Shown one piece after another: positions 16,853-24,346 of a DNA stretch of 64,000 nucleotides. The notes beneath the pieces are model-generated. The model was not told the origin of the DNA. It made no database searches and was given only the letters and a program-made list of their open reading frames with translations. The stretch covers positions 248,001 through 312,000 of the forward strand of contig SCQL01000028.1 in the NCBI GenBank assembly GCA_004299235.1. Reading direction: 5' to 3'. This stretch comes from a bacterium. GTDB taxonomy: Bacteria > Chloroflexota > Dormibacteria > Dormibacterales > Dormibacteraceae. Position numbers and translations under genes: made by a program. The first letter of the stretch is position 1; each line of letters opens with the position of its first letter.

Positions 16853-18133
16853 CTAACTTCTGGGGAAGAAACGGGCCAGATGTCCCCGGTTCGCCTCGAG
16901 CAGAGCATCCAGCAGGGCGGTCGCCACGCTGTAGCGGCCGACGAGCGGGTTCGCGAGCAGCGCCTTGAGGGCGGCCTGGCGATCGCCGTTGATGGCGGCT
17001 TGAACAGTCAACCTTTCGTACGCCTTCACCTGCTGGACCAGCCCGAGCATCTCCGGCGGAAGGGGATCGAGCCGGCGCGGGTGCGCGCCGTCGGCCTCGA
17101 TGCGCGCCGGGATCTCGACGACGGCATCGGCGGGCAGGTCCGGGAGGGCTCCCTCGTTGCGGATGTCGACCACCTGTTGGTCTCCCGTTCCGGCCTGGAG
17201 GGAGGCGATGAGCTGCGCCGCCGCCTCGCTGTAGTACGCCCCCCCACGCTGCTCCAGAAGCTTGGGCTTTGCCGTGAGCGCGGGATCGCGGTACAGCTCC
17301 AGCAGCCGCCGCTCGATCGCCATGACCTCCTCCGCCCTCGACCGCTTCGAGCCCGAGAGCTGCTCTTTCAGGACCTCATCGGTCGAGTAGTAGTACTTCA
17401 GGTAGTAAGAGGGGATCGCCCGCAGCAGCTGGACCATGCCGGCGGGGATCCCGATCTCGCGGGCGATGGCGTCGGCCGACCGGTCGATCAGCTCGGGCAG
17501 GCGGTCGACGCCGTCGACCAGGGCCGCCCGCTCCCAGGTCAGATGATTGAGGCCGACATGCTCGAGCAGCACGCGTTCCGGCGTCACGTCCAGGAAACGG
17601 GCGATCTGGCGCTGGAAGCCCATGGCGGAGTTGCACAGGCCGATCGCGCGGTGTCCCTGGTCGAGTAGCGCCTGCATGACGATGCCCACCGGGTTGGTGA
17701 AATCGACGAGCCACGCGTCCTTGGCACCGCGCCGAGCGGTCTCCTCCGCGATCTCGAGGACGACCGGGACCGTGCGGAGCGCTTTCGCGAAGCCCCCCGG
17801 CCCCGTGGTCTCCTGTCCGACGCAGCCGAATTCCAGGGGGAGCGTTTCGTCGAGCAATCGCGCCGCCTGGCCTCCGACCCGGAGCTGAACGATGACGAAG
17901 CTGGCTCCATCGAGCGCGCGAACGCGGTCAGGGGTCAGGACGAGGCGGCCCGGCCATTCATGCTTGTCGAGGATGCGCTGGGCGAGCCCGCCGACGACGG
18001 ACAGACGTTCCGCGTCTATGTCGAAGAGGACGAGCTCGTCGACGGGCAGACGCTCACGATGAGAGTGGAAGCCTTCGATGAGCTCCGGCGTGTACGTGCT
18101 GCCGCCACCGACGACGGCGATCTTTACGCCCAC
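16853..18133 (-). CDS. GH4 family glycosidase (6-phospho-beta-glucosidase type)
   Basis: Starting at GTG 18133, the 426-residue protein begins VGVKIAVVGGGSTYTPELIEG, the NAD site of GH4 enzymes. The family blocks QLRVGGQAARLLDE, GCVGQETTGPGGFAKALRT, FTNPVGIV, GLCNSAMG (metal-binding Cys) and VGLNHLTW (metal-binding His) are all intact. GH4 enzymes use NAD+ and a divalent metal in an oxidation-elimination mechanism, often on 6-phospho-glycosides. The frame continues to 18490, but that part is antisense to the kinase gene. No PTS gene is visible, so a phosphorylated substrate would need the adjacent kinase. Confidence 0.92.
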   Translation of the reverse strand: MGVKIAVVGGGSTYTPELIEGFHSHRERLPVDELVLFDIDAERLSVVGGLAQRILDKHEWPGRLVLTPDRVRALDGASFVIVQLRVGGQAARLLDETLPLEFGCVGQETTGPGGFAKALRTVPVVLEIAEETARRGAKDAWLVDFTNPVGIVMQALLDQGHRAIGLCNSAMGFQRQIARFLDVTPERVLLEHVGLNHLTWERAALVDGVDRLPELIDRSADAIAREIGIPAGMVQLLRAIPSYYLKYYYSTDEVLKEQLSGSKRSRAEEVMAIERRLLELYRDPALTAKPKLLEQRGGAYYSEAAAQLIASLQAGTGDQQVVDIRNEGALPDLPADAVVEIPARIEADGAHPRRLDPLPPEMLGLVQQVKAYERLTVQAAINGDRQAALKALLANPLVGRYSVATALLDALLEANRGHLARFFPRS

Positions 18134-18141
18134 GACCGCGC

Positions 18142-19188
18142 ATGGTACGCGAAAATAGGTCGGAATTGTTAAGGAAGTTGCCTGATAGCAGCCTGATCCT
18201 CGCCGTCGACGGAGGGGCCTCGAAGACCGACGTGGCGCTGATCGACGCCGGGGGCAACATCGTCGGCGCGGCGCGCCGCGCGGGTTCGACCAACTTCGGC
18301 CTCGGCAGCAACGGTTCACTCGAGGCGCTCGAGAAGGCCGTGGCCGTGGCGAGCCGGAACGGCGGCCTCGACGCCTCCCGAAAGCCCATCGCCGGCATCG
18401 GCGTTTACTGCCTGGCCGGCGCCGACATCCCGGCCGACTACCGCCGGATCGCGGCGGAGCTAGAGGGCCGGGGTTGGACGCGGAAGACACTCGTTCGCAA
18501 CGACACCCTCGCCGTGCTCCGGGCAGGCACCGACCGCGGATGGGGTGTCGCCGTCGTCTTCGGGACGGGCATGAACTGCGCCGGCATCGGCCCTGGCGGC
18601 AGGTCCGTGCGGTTCCCCGCCTTCGGCGAACTTTCCGGCGACAGGGCTCACGGCGGCGGCTGGCTGGGCCGCGCCGCGTTGGGGTCGGCCATCCGCGCCC
18701 GCGACGGACGCGGCCCGCGCACGATGCTGGAGCGCCTGGTGCCCGAGCACTTCAGCATGTCGCGCCCCACGACGGTGATGGAGGCGGTGTACGTCGGCCG
18801 CCTCGATGCCGGGCGGCTGAGCGAGCTTTCGCCGGTCGTGTTCAGCGCTGCGGCTCAGGGCGATCAGGTCTCGCAAAGGCTGATCGATGAGATGGCCGAT
18901 GAGGTCGTGGCCACCGCGGGTGCGGCGATCCGCCGCCTCCATGTCGCCTCGCGCGACGTCCATGTGGTGCTCGGCGGAGGCGTCTTTCGGAGCCGGGACA
19001 AGCGGTTGCTGACGCGTGTCCGGACCGGGATCGAAGCGATCGCCCCGAAGGCGGACCTCCGCCTGCTCGAGGCTCCACCCGTTCTGGGCGCGGCCCTGAT
19101 CGGCCTGGACGAGGTCGGGGCCGGGCCGCTCGCACGAGAGCGCCTCCGGGTGGTGCTGACCCACAAACGCCTGCTGGCGAAGGGCTGA
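18142..19188 (+). CDS. BadF/BadG-family sugar kinase (N-acetylglucosamine kinase-like)
   Basis: 348 residues with the ASKHA phosphate-1 motif LAVDGGASKTDVALID, the phosphate-2 region VAVVFGTGMNCAGIG, the family element ELSGDRAHGGGWLG and the adenosine motif HVVLGGGVFRS. Such kinases phosphorylate N-acetylglucosamine or related amino sugars. ATG 18142 is only 9 bp from the divergent GH4 start; TTG 18166 or TTG 18178 (just after AAGGAAG) would leave room for promoters and is plausible. Together with GH4 and the importer it suggests import, phosphorylation, then hydrolysis of a di- or oligosaccharide. Confidence 0.88.
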   Translation: MVRENRSELLRKLPDSSLILAVDGGASKTDVALIDAGGNIVGAARRAGSTNFGLGSNGSLEALEKAVAVASRNGGLDASRKPIAGIGVYCLAGADIPADYRRIAAELEGRGWTRKTLVRNDTLAVLRAGTDRGWGVAVVFGTGMNCAGIGPGGRSVRFPAFGELSGDRAHGGGWLGRAALGSAIRARDGRGPRTMLERLVPEHFSMSRPTTVMEAVYVGRLDAGRLSELSPVVFSAAAQGDQVSQRLIDEMADEVVATAGAAIRRLHVASRDVHVVLGGGVFRSRDKRLLTRVRTGIEAIAPKADLRLLEAPPVLGAALIGLDEVGAGPLARERLRVVLTHKRLLAKG

Positions 19189-19208
19189 GACCGCCCGGAA
19201 GTGAGAAT

Positions 19209-19230
19209 GGCGCCCGCTCGCGCGGGCGCC
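19209..19230 (+). terminator. GC hairpin after the kinase gene
   Basis: A perfect 9-bp stem (GGCGCCCGC with GCGGGCGCC) and a TCGC loop lie 20 nt after the kinase stop. There is no U-tract, so termination efficiency is uncertain. Confidence 0.5.
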
Positions 19231-19284
19231 TTGGAGTCTCGCTGGTCTCCTGAAGCCATAAGGCCTATCCTGTCCGGACCATTG

Positions 19285-19761
19285 GTGATCCGCAGCCACC
19301 TGGCCGCCTTCTCGAGCGGTGAAGCGCGCCGAGCGCTGGAGGGCCTGCCCCGCGCCGGCGACTACGAGGTCGAGATCAGGCCGCTGCGGTATCGATGGGC
19401 ACCGCACCTGGCCGCCCGCTGCGAATTCGAGGAGCGGCGCATCGTGCTGCAGGTGCCGATTCCGTTCCGGCCGTTCAAGGAGCCGGTGGTGTTCGCCGCC
19501 CGGCGCAAGCGGGGCCAAGGGCTGCGGTTTGCCTGGGCATCGGAGACGGTCCTGTTTCGTGGGCGCCGGGACGTGCTTCGGTTTCTGTACTGCCACGAGT
19601 GGATGCACTGGTACCTGCGCGAGGTCCTGGGCAGGCGCTCGGCCGCCGAGACCGCGTGCGACCGGTTCGCATTGCGGAACTTCAGGCGGCGCGCCGTGTC
19701 GACTGAAGACGCGGACGCCGCGATCAAGCGGCCGCGCTCGAAGGCGCACGCGTCGGGCTGA
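19285..19761 (+). CDS. Small HEWMH-motif putative metalloprotease-like protein
   Basis: 158 residues from GTG 19285 (TTG 19282 is next to it; the frame opens at 19201 but crosses the GC hairpin and is unlikely to be used there). Residues about 98-118 read LRFLYCHEWMHWYLREVLG, an HExxH zinc-binding helix, followed by ETACDRFALRNF, which could supply a third ligand as in SprT-like or minimal gluzincin proteins. The N-terminal half is beta-rich. The context gives no substrate. A TATCCT at 19266-19271 is a likely -10. Confidence 0.6.
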   Translation: MIRSHLAAFSSGEARRALEGLPRAGDYEVEIRPLRYRWAPHLAARCEFEERRIVLQVPIPFRPFKEPVVFAARRKRGQGLRFAWASETVLFRGRRDVLRFLYCHEWMHWYLREVLGRRSAAETACDRFALRNFRRRAVSTEDADAAIKRPRSKAHASG

Positions 19762-19786
19762 GGACCGCCGTCCTCACCCCCGCCGG

Positions 19787-20449
19787 CTAGAAGCGGCGAC
19801 CGCGGACGTGCTCGATCGAAAAGCTCGCCGTGTCGGCGATCAGCATCACCGCCATGACCCCCGCCTCGACCGGGTCGGTGACGACGAGATCGGCAGCGTC
19901 TGGCACCGAGCCGGCCATGTTGGTGCAGACGACGATGATCCCCGCCTCCCTGATCTCACGCACCGCGTTGCTGATGTCGCCACCCATCAGCGCGCCGGCG
20001 AGCACCAGAGCGCGAGCGCGGTGCAGCCGGGCCACCGCCCGGACGGCGTCGGCCAGCTGCTCCTCCCCCACCAAGGGGATGGTGTCGACTGAGATGCGCT
20101 CCCCGCGGATGTTGTGGCGGTCGGCCTCGGACACGGCGCCCTGCGCCACCATTCCGACCTGCGCCCCGCCGCCGATCACGATCACGCGCTTGCCGTAAAT
20201 GGTCTGGAACGTCGGCACGATGCCGACCTTCGTAACGCCTTCGACGGCCTCGAGGTCAGCCACGAGTCGAGCGCCGTCCGGAGCGCCCGTGACCTCCAGG
20301 TGGAGCTCCGCCACCGCCTCTTTATGCGCGCCGCCTGCCACGTAGGTGATATTCGCCCCATGCCGGAAGATCGTCTCGGCCACGCGGTAGAGAACGCCGG
20401 GCTGGTCGCGAGATTCGACGAGAAGACCCAGGATCTCGGGCGCGGCCAT
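19787..20449 (-). CDS. ACT-domain protein with DUF5612-like C-terminal domain
   Basis: From ATG 20449 the 220-residue protein begins with an ACT domain (EILGLLVESRDQPGVLYRVAETIFRHGANITYVAGG) and continues with a second domain holding RVIVIGGGAQVGMVAQGAVSEADRHN and IREAGIIVVCTNMAGSVPDAADLVVTDPVEAGVMAVML. This ACT plus DUF5612 arrangement is best known from archaea. ACT domains bind amino acids; the second domain resembles a nucleotide or ligand-binding Rossmann fold. The frame opens earlier at 20494. It diverges from the cimA leader, so a role in branched-chain amino-acid sensing is possible but unproven. Confidence 0.75.
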   Translation of the reverse strand: MAAPEILGLLVESRDQPGVLYRVAETIFRHGANITYVAGGAHKEAVAELHLEVTGAPDGARLVADLEAVEGVTKVGIVPTFQTIYGKRVIVIGGGAQVGMVAQGAVSEADRHNIRGERISVDTIPLVGEEQLADAVRAVARLHRARALVLAGALMGGDISNAVREIREAGIIVVCTNMAGSVPDAADLVVTDPVEAGVMAVMLIADTASFSIEHVRGRRF

Positions 20450-20551
20450 ATGGGGAGGATACCCGCTCGCGAAGAGGCTCTGTCTGCACGCCACTAACCC
20501 GCGCGCTGCTTTTTGGCATCGGCATCCATACCCGCCGCCGGCCTGATGCCC

Positions 20552-20557
20552 TAGGCT
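20552..20557 (+). promoter_or_regulatory. -10 element of the cimA leader transcript
   Basis: TAGGCT (TANNNT type) ends 9 nt before the ATG of the leader peptide. There is no ribosome-binding site in between, so the leader peptide is probably translated from a leaderless 5' end. No clear -35 is visible. Confidence 0.5.
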
Positions 20558-20566
20558 TTTTCCGTA

Positions 20567-20623
20567 ATGCCCAACAGGCGCTCAATCGCGATCGAGATTA
20601 GCTGGGGAGGTCCCCCGACTTAG
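20567..20623 (+). CDS. Isoleucine-rich leader peptide of cimA (18 aa)
   Basis: ATG 20567 to TAG 20621-20623 encodes MPNRRSIAIEISWGGPPT. Three of five consecutive residues (7, 9, 11) are Ile, using codons at 20585, 20591 and 20597. cimA, downstream, makes citramalate for isoleucine synthesis, so the control codons match the pathway product. The last six codons (20603-20620) form the 5' arm of an antiterminator, so a ribosome reaching the stop codon would cover it. This is the layout of classical ribosome-mediated attenuation. Confidence 0.7.
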   Translation: MPNRRSIAIEISWGGPPT

Positions 20624-20680
20624 CGCACGCCGCTGATGTCGTCGGACCTCCCGGCCAGGAAAGGGTCGGGAGGTTTTTTT
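20605..20680 (+). terminator. Attenuator: antiterminator / intrinsic terminator pair before cimA
   Basis: Terminator: an 11-bp stem (20646-20656 with 20664-20674, one G-U) and a 7-nt loop, ending in a run of seven T (20674-20680). Antiterminator: 20605-20613 (GGGAGGTCC) pairs perfectly with 20644-20652 (GGACCTCCC), plus 3 more pairs (20617-20619 with 20641-20643), and takes the left arm of the terminator. The right arm also contains GGGAGG (20668-20673), the only good ribosome site for cimA ATG 20681, so the hairpin would block translation as well as transcription. Confidence 0.8.
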
Positions 20681-22288
20681 ATGTCCAGCCAAGCCACAGC
20701 CAGAAGAAGCTCGGAAGCAAGACGGCGGATCGTCGTGTACGACACGACCCTGCGCGACGGTGCGCAGGGTCCGGCCGTGTCTTTCTCAGCCGGCGACAAG
20801 TTGCGGATCGCCCGCACGCTCGACCAGCTCGGGTTCGACTACGTCGAGGGCGGCTTCCCCGGCTCCAACCCTAAGGATGAGGAGCTGTTCGCCGGCCTGG
20901 CGGCCCGTCCCCTGAAGCGCGCCCGCCTGGCCGCCTTCGGCGCCACCCGGCGGGCCGGCGGCCGCTGCGAGGACGACGCCAATCTCGGCGCGCTCGTCCG
21001 CAGCGGCGCCCCGGTCTGGACGCTCGTCGGCAAGAGCGATGCCTGGCAGGTGAGCACCGTGCTCCAGACGACGACGAGCGAGAACCTGGCGATGGTCGAG
21101 GAGTCGGTGGCCTATGGGGCCGGCCTCGGCCGTGAGCTGATCTTTGACGCCGAGCACTTCTTCGACGGATTCGCCCGGGACGCCGAGTACGCCATCGAGG
21201 TCTGCCTGGCGGCCGCCCGCGCCGGCGCGGCGTGGGTGGTCCTCTGCGATACCAACGGCGGCAGCCTGCCGGCCGAGATCGGGCGTGGCGTCGAGGCGGT
21301 GGTCGATGCCCTTCGCCGGCTCGACCGGCCCGTGCGGGTGGGCATCCACTGCCACAACGACTGCGAGCTCGCGGTCGCCAACACGCTGGAGGGTGTCAAG
21401 GCCGGAGCGGACATGGTCCAGGGCACGATCAACGGCTACGGTGAACGCTGCGGCAACGCCAACCTGGTTTCCGTGGTCGCCAACCTCGTCCTCAAGCTCG
21501 GGCTGGAGGCCCTGCCGCCGCAGTCGCTGAGCAAGTTCAGCGACCTGTCCCGGACGGTGGCGGAGATAGCCAACCTTGCGCTGCCACTCCAGCAGCCCTT
21601 CGTCGGGCACGGCGCTTTCGCCCACAAGGGAGGGCAGCACGTGGCGGCGGTGCTGCGCCATCAGGACTCCTACCAGCACATCGCACCGGGCGCGGTGGGC
21701 AACGAGCCGCGAGTCCTGGTGTCCGAGCTGTCCGGTCGGGGCAACGTCCTCGCCAAGGCACGCGAGTTCGGGTTGGAGCTCGACCGCGACGACCCCCAGA
21801 CCCGGTCGCTCGTCCAGCATCTGAAGGAGCTGGAGCACCGCGGTTACTCGTACGAGGCGGCGGATGCATCGTTTGAGATGCTCGTGCGGCGACTGCAGCC
21901 TGGCTACACGGCGCCCTGGACCGTGGCCGACTTCACGACGCAGGTGCGCAAGAACGGCGGGTCCGTGAATGCCGAGGCGACGGTCAAGGTGGAGGTCGAC
22001 GGCACGGTTTACCACACGGCCGCGTCCGGCAACGGTCCGGTCAACGCGCTGGACGCCGCCCTCCGAAAGGCTCTCAGCCCGCGGTTTCCAGGCCTGCGCG
22101 CGGTGAGCCTGCATGACTACAAGGTCCGCATCCTCGACGGCGACACGGGGACGGCGGCGACGACGCGAGTGCTGGTCGAGTCAGGCAAAGGGCTCAAGCG
22201 CTGGACCACGGTCGGGTGTTCGAGCAACATCATCGAGGCTTCGCTGCTCGCCCTGATCGACTCGCTGGAGTATGCGCAGTACGCCTGA
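20681..22288 (+). CDS. cimA: (R)-citramalate synthase
   Basis: 535 residues from ATG 20681. Starting at upstream ATG 20636 would run through the terminator and is rejected. Motifs: IVVYDTTLRDGAQGP (metal and 2-oxoacid site), VEGGFPGSNPKDEE, CDTNGGSLP, GIHCHNDCELAVANTLEG (HxHN metal site), and a C-terminal LeuA-type regulatory domain (KVEVDGTVYHTAASGNGPVNALD). The GGFPGSNPKD and HQDSYQHIAPGAVGNEPRV elements are those of CimA rather than LeuA. The enzyme joins pyruvate and acetyl-CoA to citramalate, a threonine-independent entry to isoleucine; the C-terminal domain usually mediates feedback by Ile or Leu. Confidence 0.9.
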   Translation: MSSQATARRSSEARRRIVVYDTTLRDGAQGPAVSFSAGDKLRIARTLDQLGFDYVEGGFPGSNPKDEELFAGLAARPLKRARLAAFGATRRAGGRCEDDANLGALVRSGAPVWTLVGKSDAWQVSTVLQTTTSENLAMVEESVAYGAGLGRELIFDAEHFFDGFARDAEYAIEVCLAAARAGAAWVVLCDTNGGSLPAEIGRGVEAVVDALRRLDRPVRVGIHCHNDCELAVANTLEGVKAGADMVQGTINGYGERCGNANLVSVVANLVLKLGLEALPPQSLSKFSDLSRTVAEIANLALPLQQPFVGHGAFAHKGGQHVAAVLRHQDSYQHIAPGAVGNEPRVLVSELSGRGNVLAKAREFGLELDRDDPQTRSLVQHLKELEHRGYSYEAADASFEMLVRRLQPGYTAPWTVADFTTQVRKNGGSVNAEATVKVEVDGTVYHTAASGNGPVNALDAALRKALSPRFPGLRAVSLHDYKVRILDGDTGTAATTRVLVESGKGLKRWTTVGCSSNIIEASLLALIDSLEYAQYA

Positions 22289-22294
22289 ACGGGC

Positions 22295-23557
22295 TCAGCC
22301 CGCTTTCGCGTGCGCCTTGTATTCCTGGGCGACGTGGCCTGCCAGCCGCTGCAGCGCTTTCGCGGGCGGGCTCGAGGGAGCGCCGGCGACCAGGACCTCG
22401 CCCGTGACCGCGGCTCGATCAAACCGGGCGCCGTCGTGGACGATCTCATGCTCCATCGGCCGCCCGATCACCCGCTCCGCGTCGGCACGCGTGACCACGG
22501 GCCGCGGGCGGGGGTGATTGAGAACGAGGCTCACGTTGCCGGCCGAGATCTTCAGCACCTTCTCGAACACCTCGAGCAGCTCGGTGGTGTCCTTCAGGGC
22601 GGGCAGCTCAGGCGTCACCACCAGCAGGACACGGCTGGCCCGTTCAAGGACGCCGAGCGTCACCTCAGTGAGCGCGACGCCGAGGTCGACGACGACGTAG
22701 GAGAACGTTTTCTCGAGCACGTCCAGGGTCCGCTGCACCACCTCGGGCGTGACGAGCTCGGACTGCTCGACCTTGAGCGTGCCGGGCAGGACCACCGCGC
22801 CGGACGGATGGTGGAGGCAGGCGCTGAGGAGTGATTCTTCGAAGCGATCCCCCTCCCCCGTTCTCTGACTGAGCGCCACGCAGCCTGTCGGAACGAGGTT
22901 GGCGACCAGCGCCGCATGGTTGTACGGCAATCCCAGATCCAGGAGGACGCACTCACCGCGGTGCTTCATGCCGAGCGACACGGCCAGGTTCACGGCAATG
23001 CTCGTCTTGCCGGAGCCGCCCTTGACCGAGTAGATCGCCACCACCATCCCATGGTGCTCAGGCGAGACGGCCTGCGCCCGCGCCACCAGCTGCGAGATAC
23101 CCTGCCGCCGCTGTTCGACCAGGCGCACGAGCTCCAACCGCGCCGGAGAGCCGGCGGCCAGCACGGCATCGACCGCGGCGCGATCAAGCTCGAGCAGCTC
23201 GCAATCCTCTGTGGCCGTGACCGAGGCTGCCTGGGCCAGGGCCTGGTCCGTGGTCAACGCGCTGACGCCAAAGAAATCGCCGCTCGACAGCATCGCGACG
23301 GTCACGCTGTGACCGGGCGCCCACTGCGCGCGGACTTCGCACCGACCGCTCTGGAGGATGAAGATGCGGTTGGAGAGCTCACCCTGACGCAGGATCAGCG
23401 TGCGCGCTCCGGCTCGCCGCGGACGCAGCTTGCGCGCCAGGCGGCGCAGGTCGGCGTCGGGCAGAGTGAAGAAGATCGAGATGCCCTGGAGGAGCTGGAG
23501 CCGCTGTTCGACGACCGTGCCTTCGCTGGCCGGCTCGGAGCGCTCGTCGGTCTTCAC
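22295..23557 (-). CDS. Cyclic-nucleotide-binding domain fused to CpaE/MinD-like ATPase
   Basis: 420 residues. Residues about 18-140 form a Crp-type cNMP-binding domain (LRRLARKLRPRRAGARTLILRQGE, FFGVSALTTDQ) without an HTH. From about 172 a deviant Walker A (YSVKGGSGKTSIAVNLA) opens a MinD/CpaE ATPase with LLDLGLPYN, VVVDLGVAL and VLNHPRPR. CpaE-like ATPases place pili or chemosensory clusters. Fusion to a ligand-binding cap suggests localisation controlled by a small ligand. The start codon is coupled (4-bp overlap) with the end of the downstream REC gene (23554); the stop lies 6 nt from the cimA stop. Confidence 0.85.
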   Translation of the reverse strand: MKTDERSEPASEGTVVEQRLQLLQGISIFFTLPDADLRRLARKLRPRRAGARTLILRQGELSNRIFILQSGRCEVRAQWAPGHSVTVAMLSSGDFFGVSALTTDQALAQAASVTATEDCELLELDRAAVDAVLAAGSPARLELVRLVEQRRQGISQLVARAQAVSPEHHGMVVAIYSVKGGSGKTSIAVNLAVSLGMKHRGECVLLDLGLPYNHAALVANLVPTGCVALSQRTGEGDRFEESLLSACLHHPSGAVVLPGTLKVEQSELVTPEVVQRTLDVLEKTFSYVVVDLGVALTEVTLGVLERASRVLLVVTPELPALKDTTELLEVFEKVLKISAGNVSLVLNHPRPRPVVTRADAERVIGRPMEHEIVHDGARFDRAAVTGEVLVAGAPSSPPAKALQRLAGHVAQEYKAHAKAG

Positions 23558-23946
23558 TTTCCGGCCCGCCCCGGTCGCCGGATCCGCTTCCGGACCTCGG
23601 CGCGCAGCACGGCGGGACTGACAGGTTTGGCGATGAACGCCTCGCAGCCCGCGGCGAGGGCCGCCCGTTCGTGCAGCGGCATCGTGTGCGCGGTGAGCGC
23701 CACGACTGGGATCGCGGCCGTGGCCGGGTCGGATTTGAGCTCCCTCGTGAGCTCGAGTCCGCCCATCCCGGGAAGCTCGATGTCCATGAGGATCAGATCC
23801 GGTGGGCGGCGGCCGATCAGCCTGAGCCCCTCTTCGGCTGATACCGCTCCGATGACGGCGAAACCCTCACGTTCCAGGGTCGCGGTGGCCAGCAGCCGGC
23901 TTGCCTCGTCGTCTTCGACGATCAGGATCAGCTGCTTACGGGTCAT
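23554..23946 (-). CDS. Single-domain response regulator
   Basis: 130 residues, one receiver domain: acidic pair IVEDDEAS, phospho-acceptor Asp in LILMDIELPGMGG, Thr/Ser switch VVALTAHT, and Lys in FIAKPVS. No output domain. GTG/ATG usage is normal (ATG 23946). It probably relays phosphate from the hybrid kinase in the same gene run to a partner protein, perhaps the CpaE-like ATPase whose gene overlaps it by 4 bp. Confidence 0.92.
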   Translation of the reverse strand: MTRKQLILIVEDDEASRLLATATLEREGFAVIGAVSAEEGLRLIGRRPPDLILMDIELPGMGGLELTRELKSDPATAAIPVVALTAHTMPLHERAALAAGCEAFIAKPVSPAVLRAEVRKRIRRPGRAGK

Positions 23947-23965
23947 GCGCGGCCGCCCGGGAGCA

Positions 23966-24346
23966 CTAGGGCGGAGTCGGCAGGAACTTACGAACCTCGC
24001 TGGCGAATGTTCTGGTGTCGATCGGCTTTGAGATGTAGCCCGAGCAGCCTGCCGCCAGCGTCCGCTCCCGGTCGCCGGACATCGCCAGGGCGGTGAGGGC
24101 GACGATGGGGATGTGCGCCGTGGCCGGGTCGGACCTCAGCTGTCGCGTGAACGAGAGGCCGTCCTGTCCGGGCAGCTGCACGTCCATCAGGATGAGGTCG
24201 GGGGCGCAGTCGTTGAGCAGCACCCTGGCCTCCTCCGACGAGGCGGCCACGTCGACCCGATAGCCCTCCCGTTCGAGCACCGAGGACGCGAGCAGCTGGT
24301 TGGCTTCGTTGTCCTCGACCAAAAGGATCAGGGTGTCCTTGCTCAT
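23966..24346 (-). CDS. Single-domain response regulator
   Basis: 126 residues, a receiver domain with LLVEDNEANQ, LILMDVQLPGQDGL, VALTALAMSGD and YISKPID. Its start overlaps the hybrid-kinase stop by 4 bp. It is about 45% identical by eye to the next regulator downstream, so the pair probably arose by duplication. Confidence 0.92.
   Translation of the reverse strand: MSKDTLILLVEDNEANQLLASSVLEREGYRVDVAASSEEARVLLNDCAPDLILMDVQLPGQDGLSFTRQLRSDPATAHIPIVALTALAMSGDRERTLAAGCSGYISKPIDTRTFASEVRKFLPTPP

Noticed and set aside
20636-20680. Upstream ATG 20636 as the cimA start
   Set aside because: Translation from it would run through the terminator hairpin and T-run, and ATG 20681 has a well-spaced GGGAGG.
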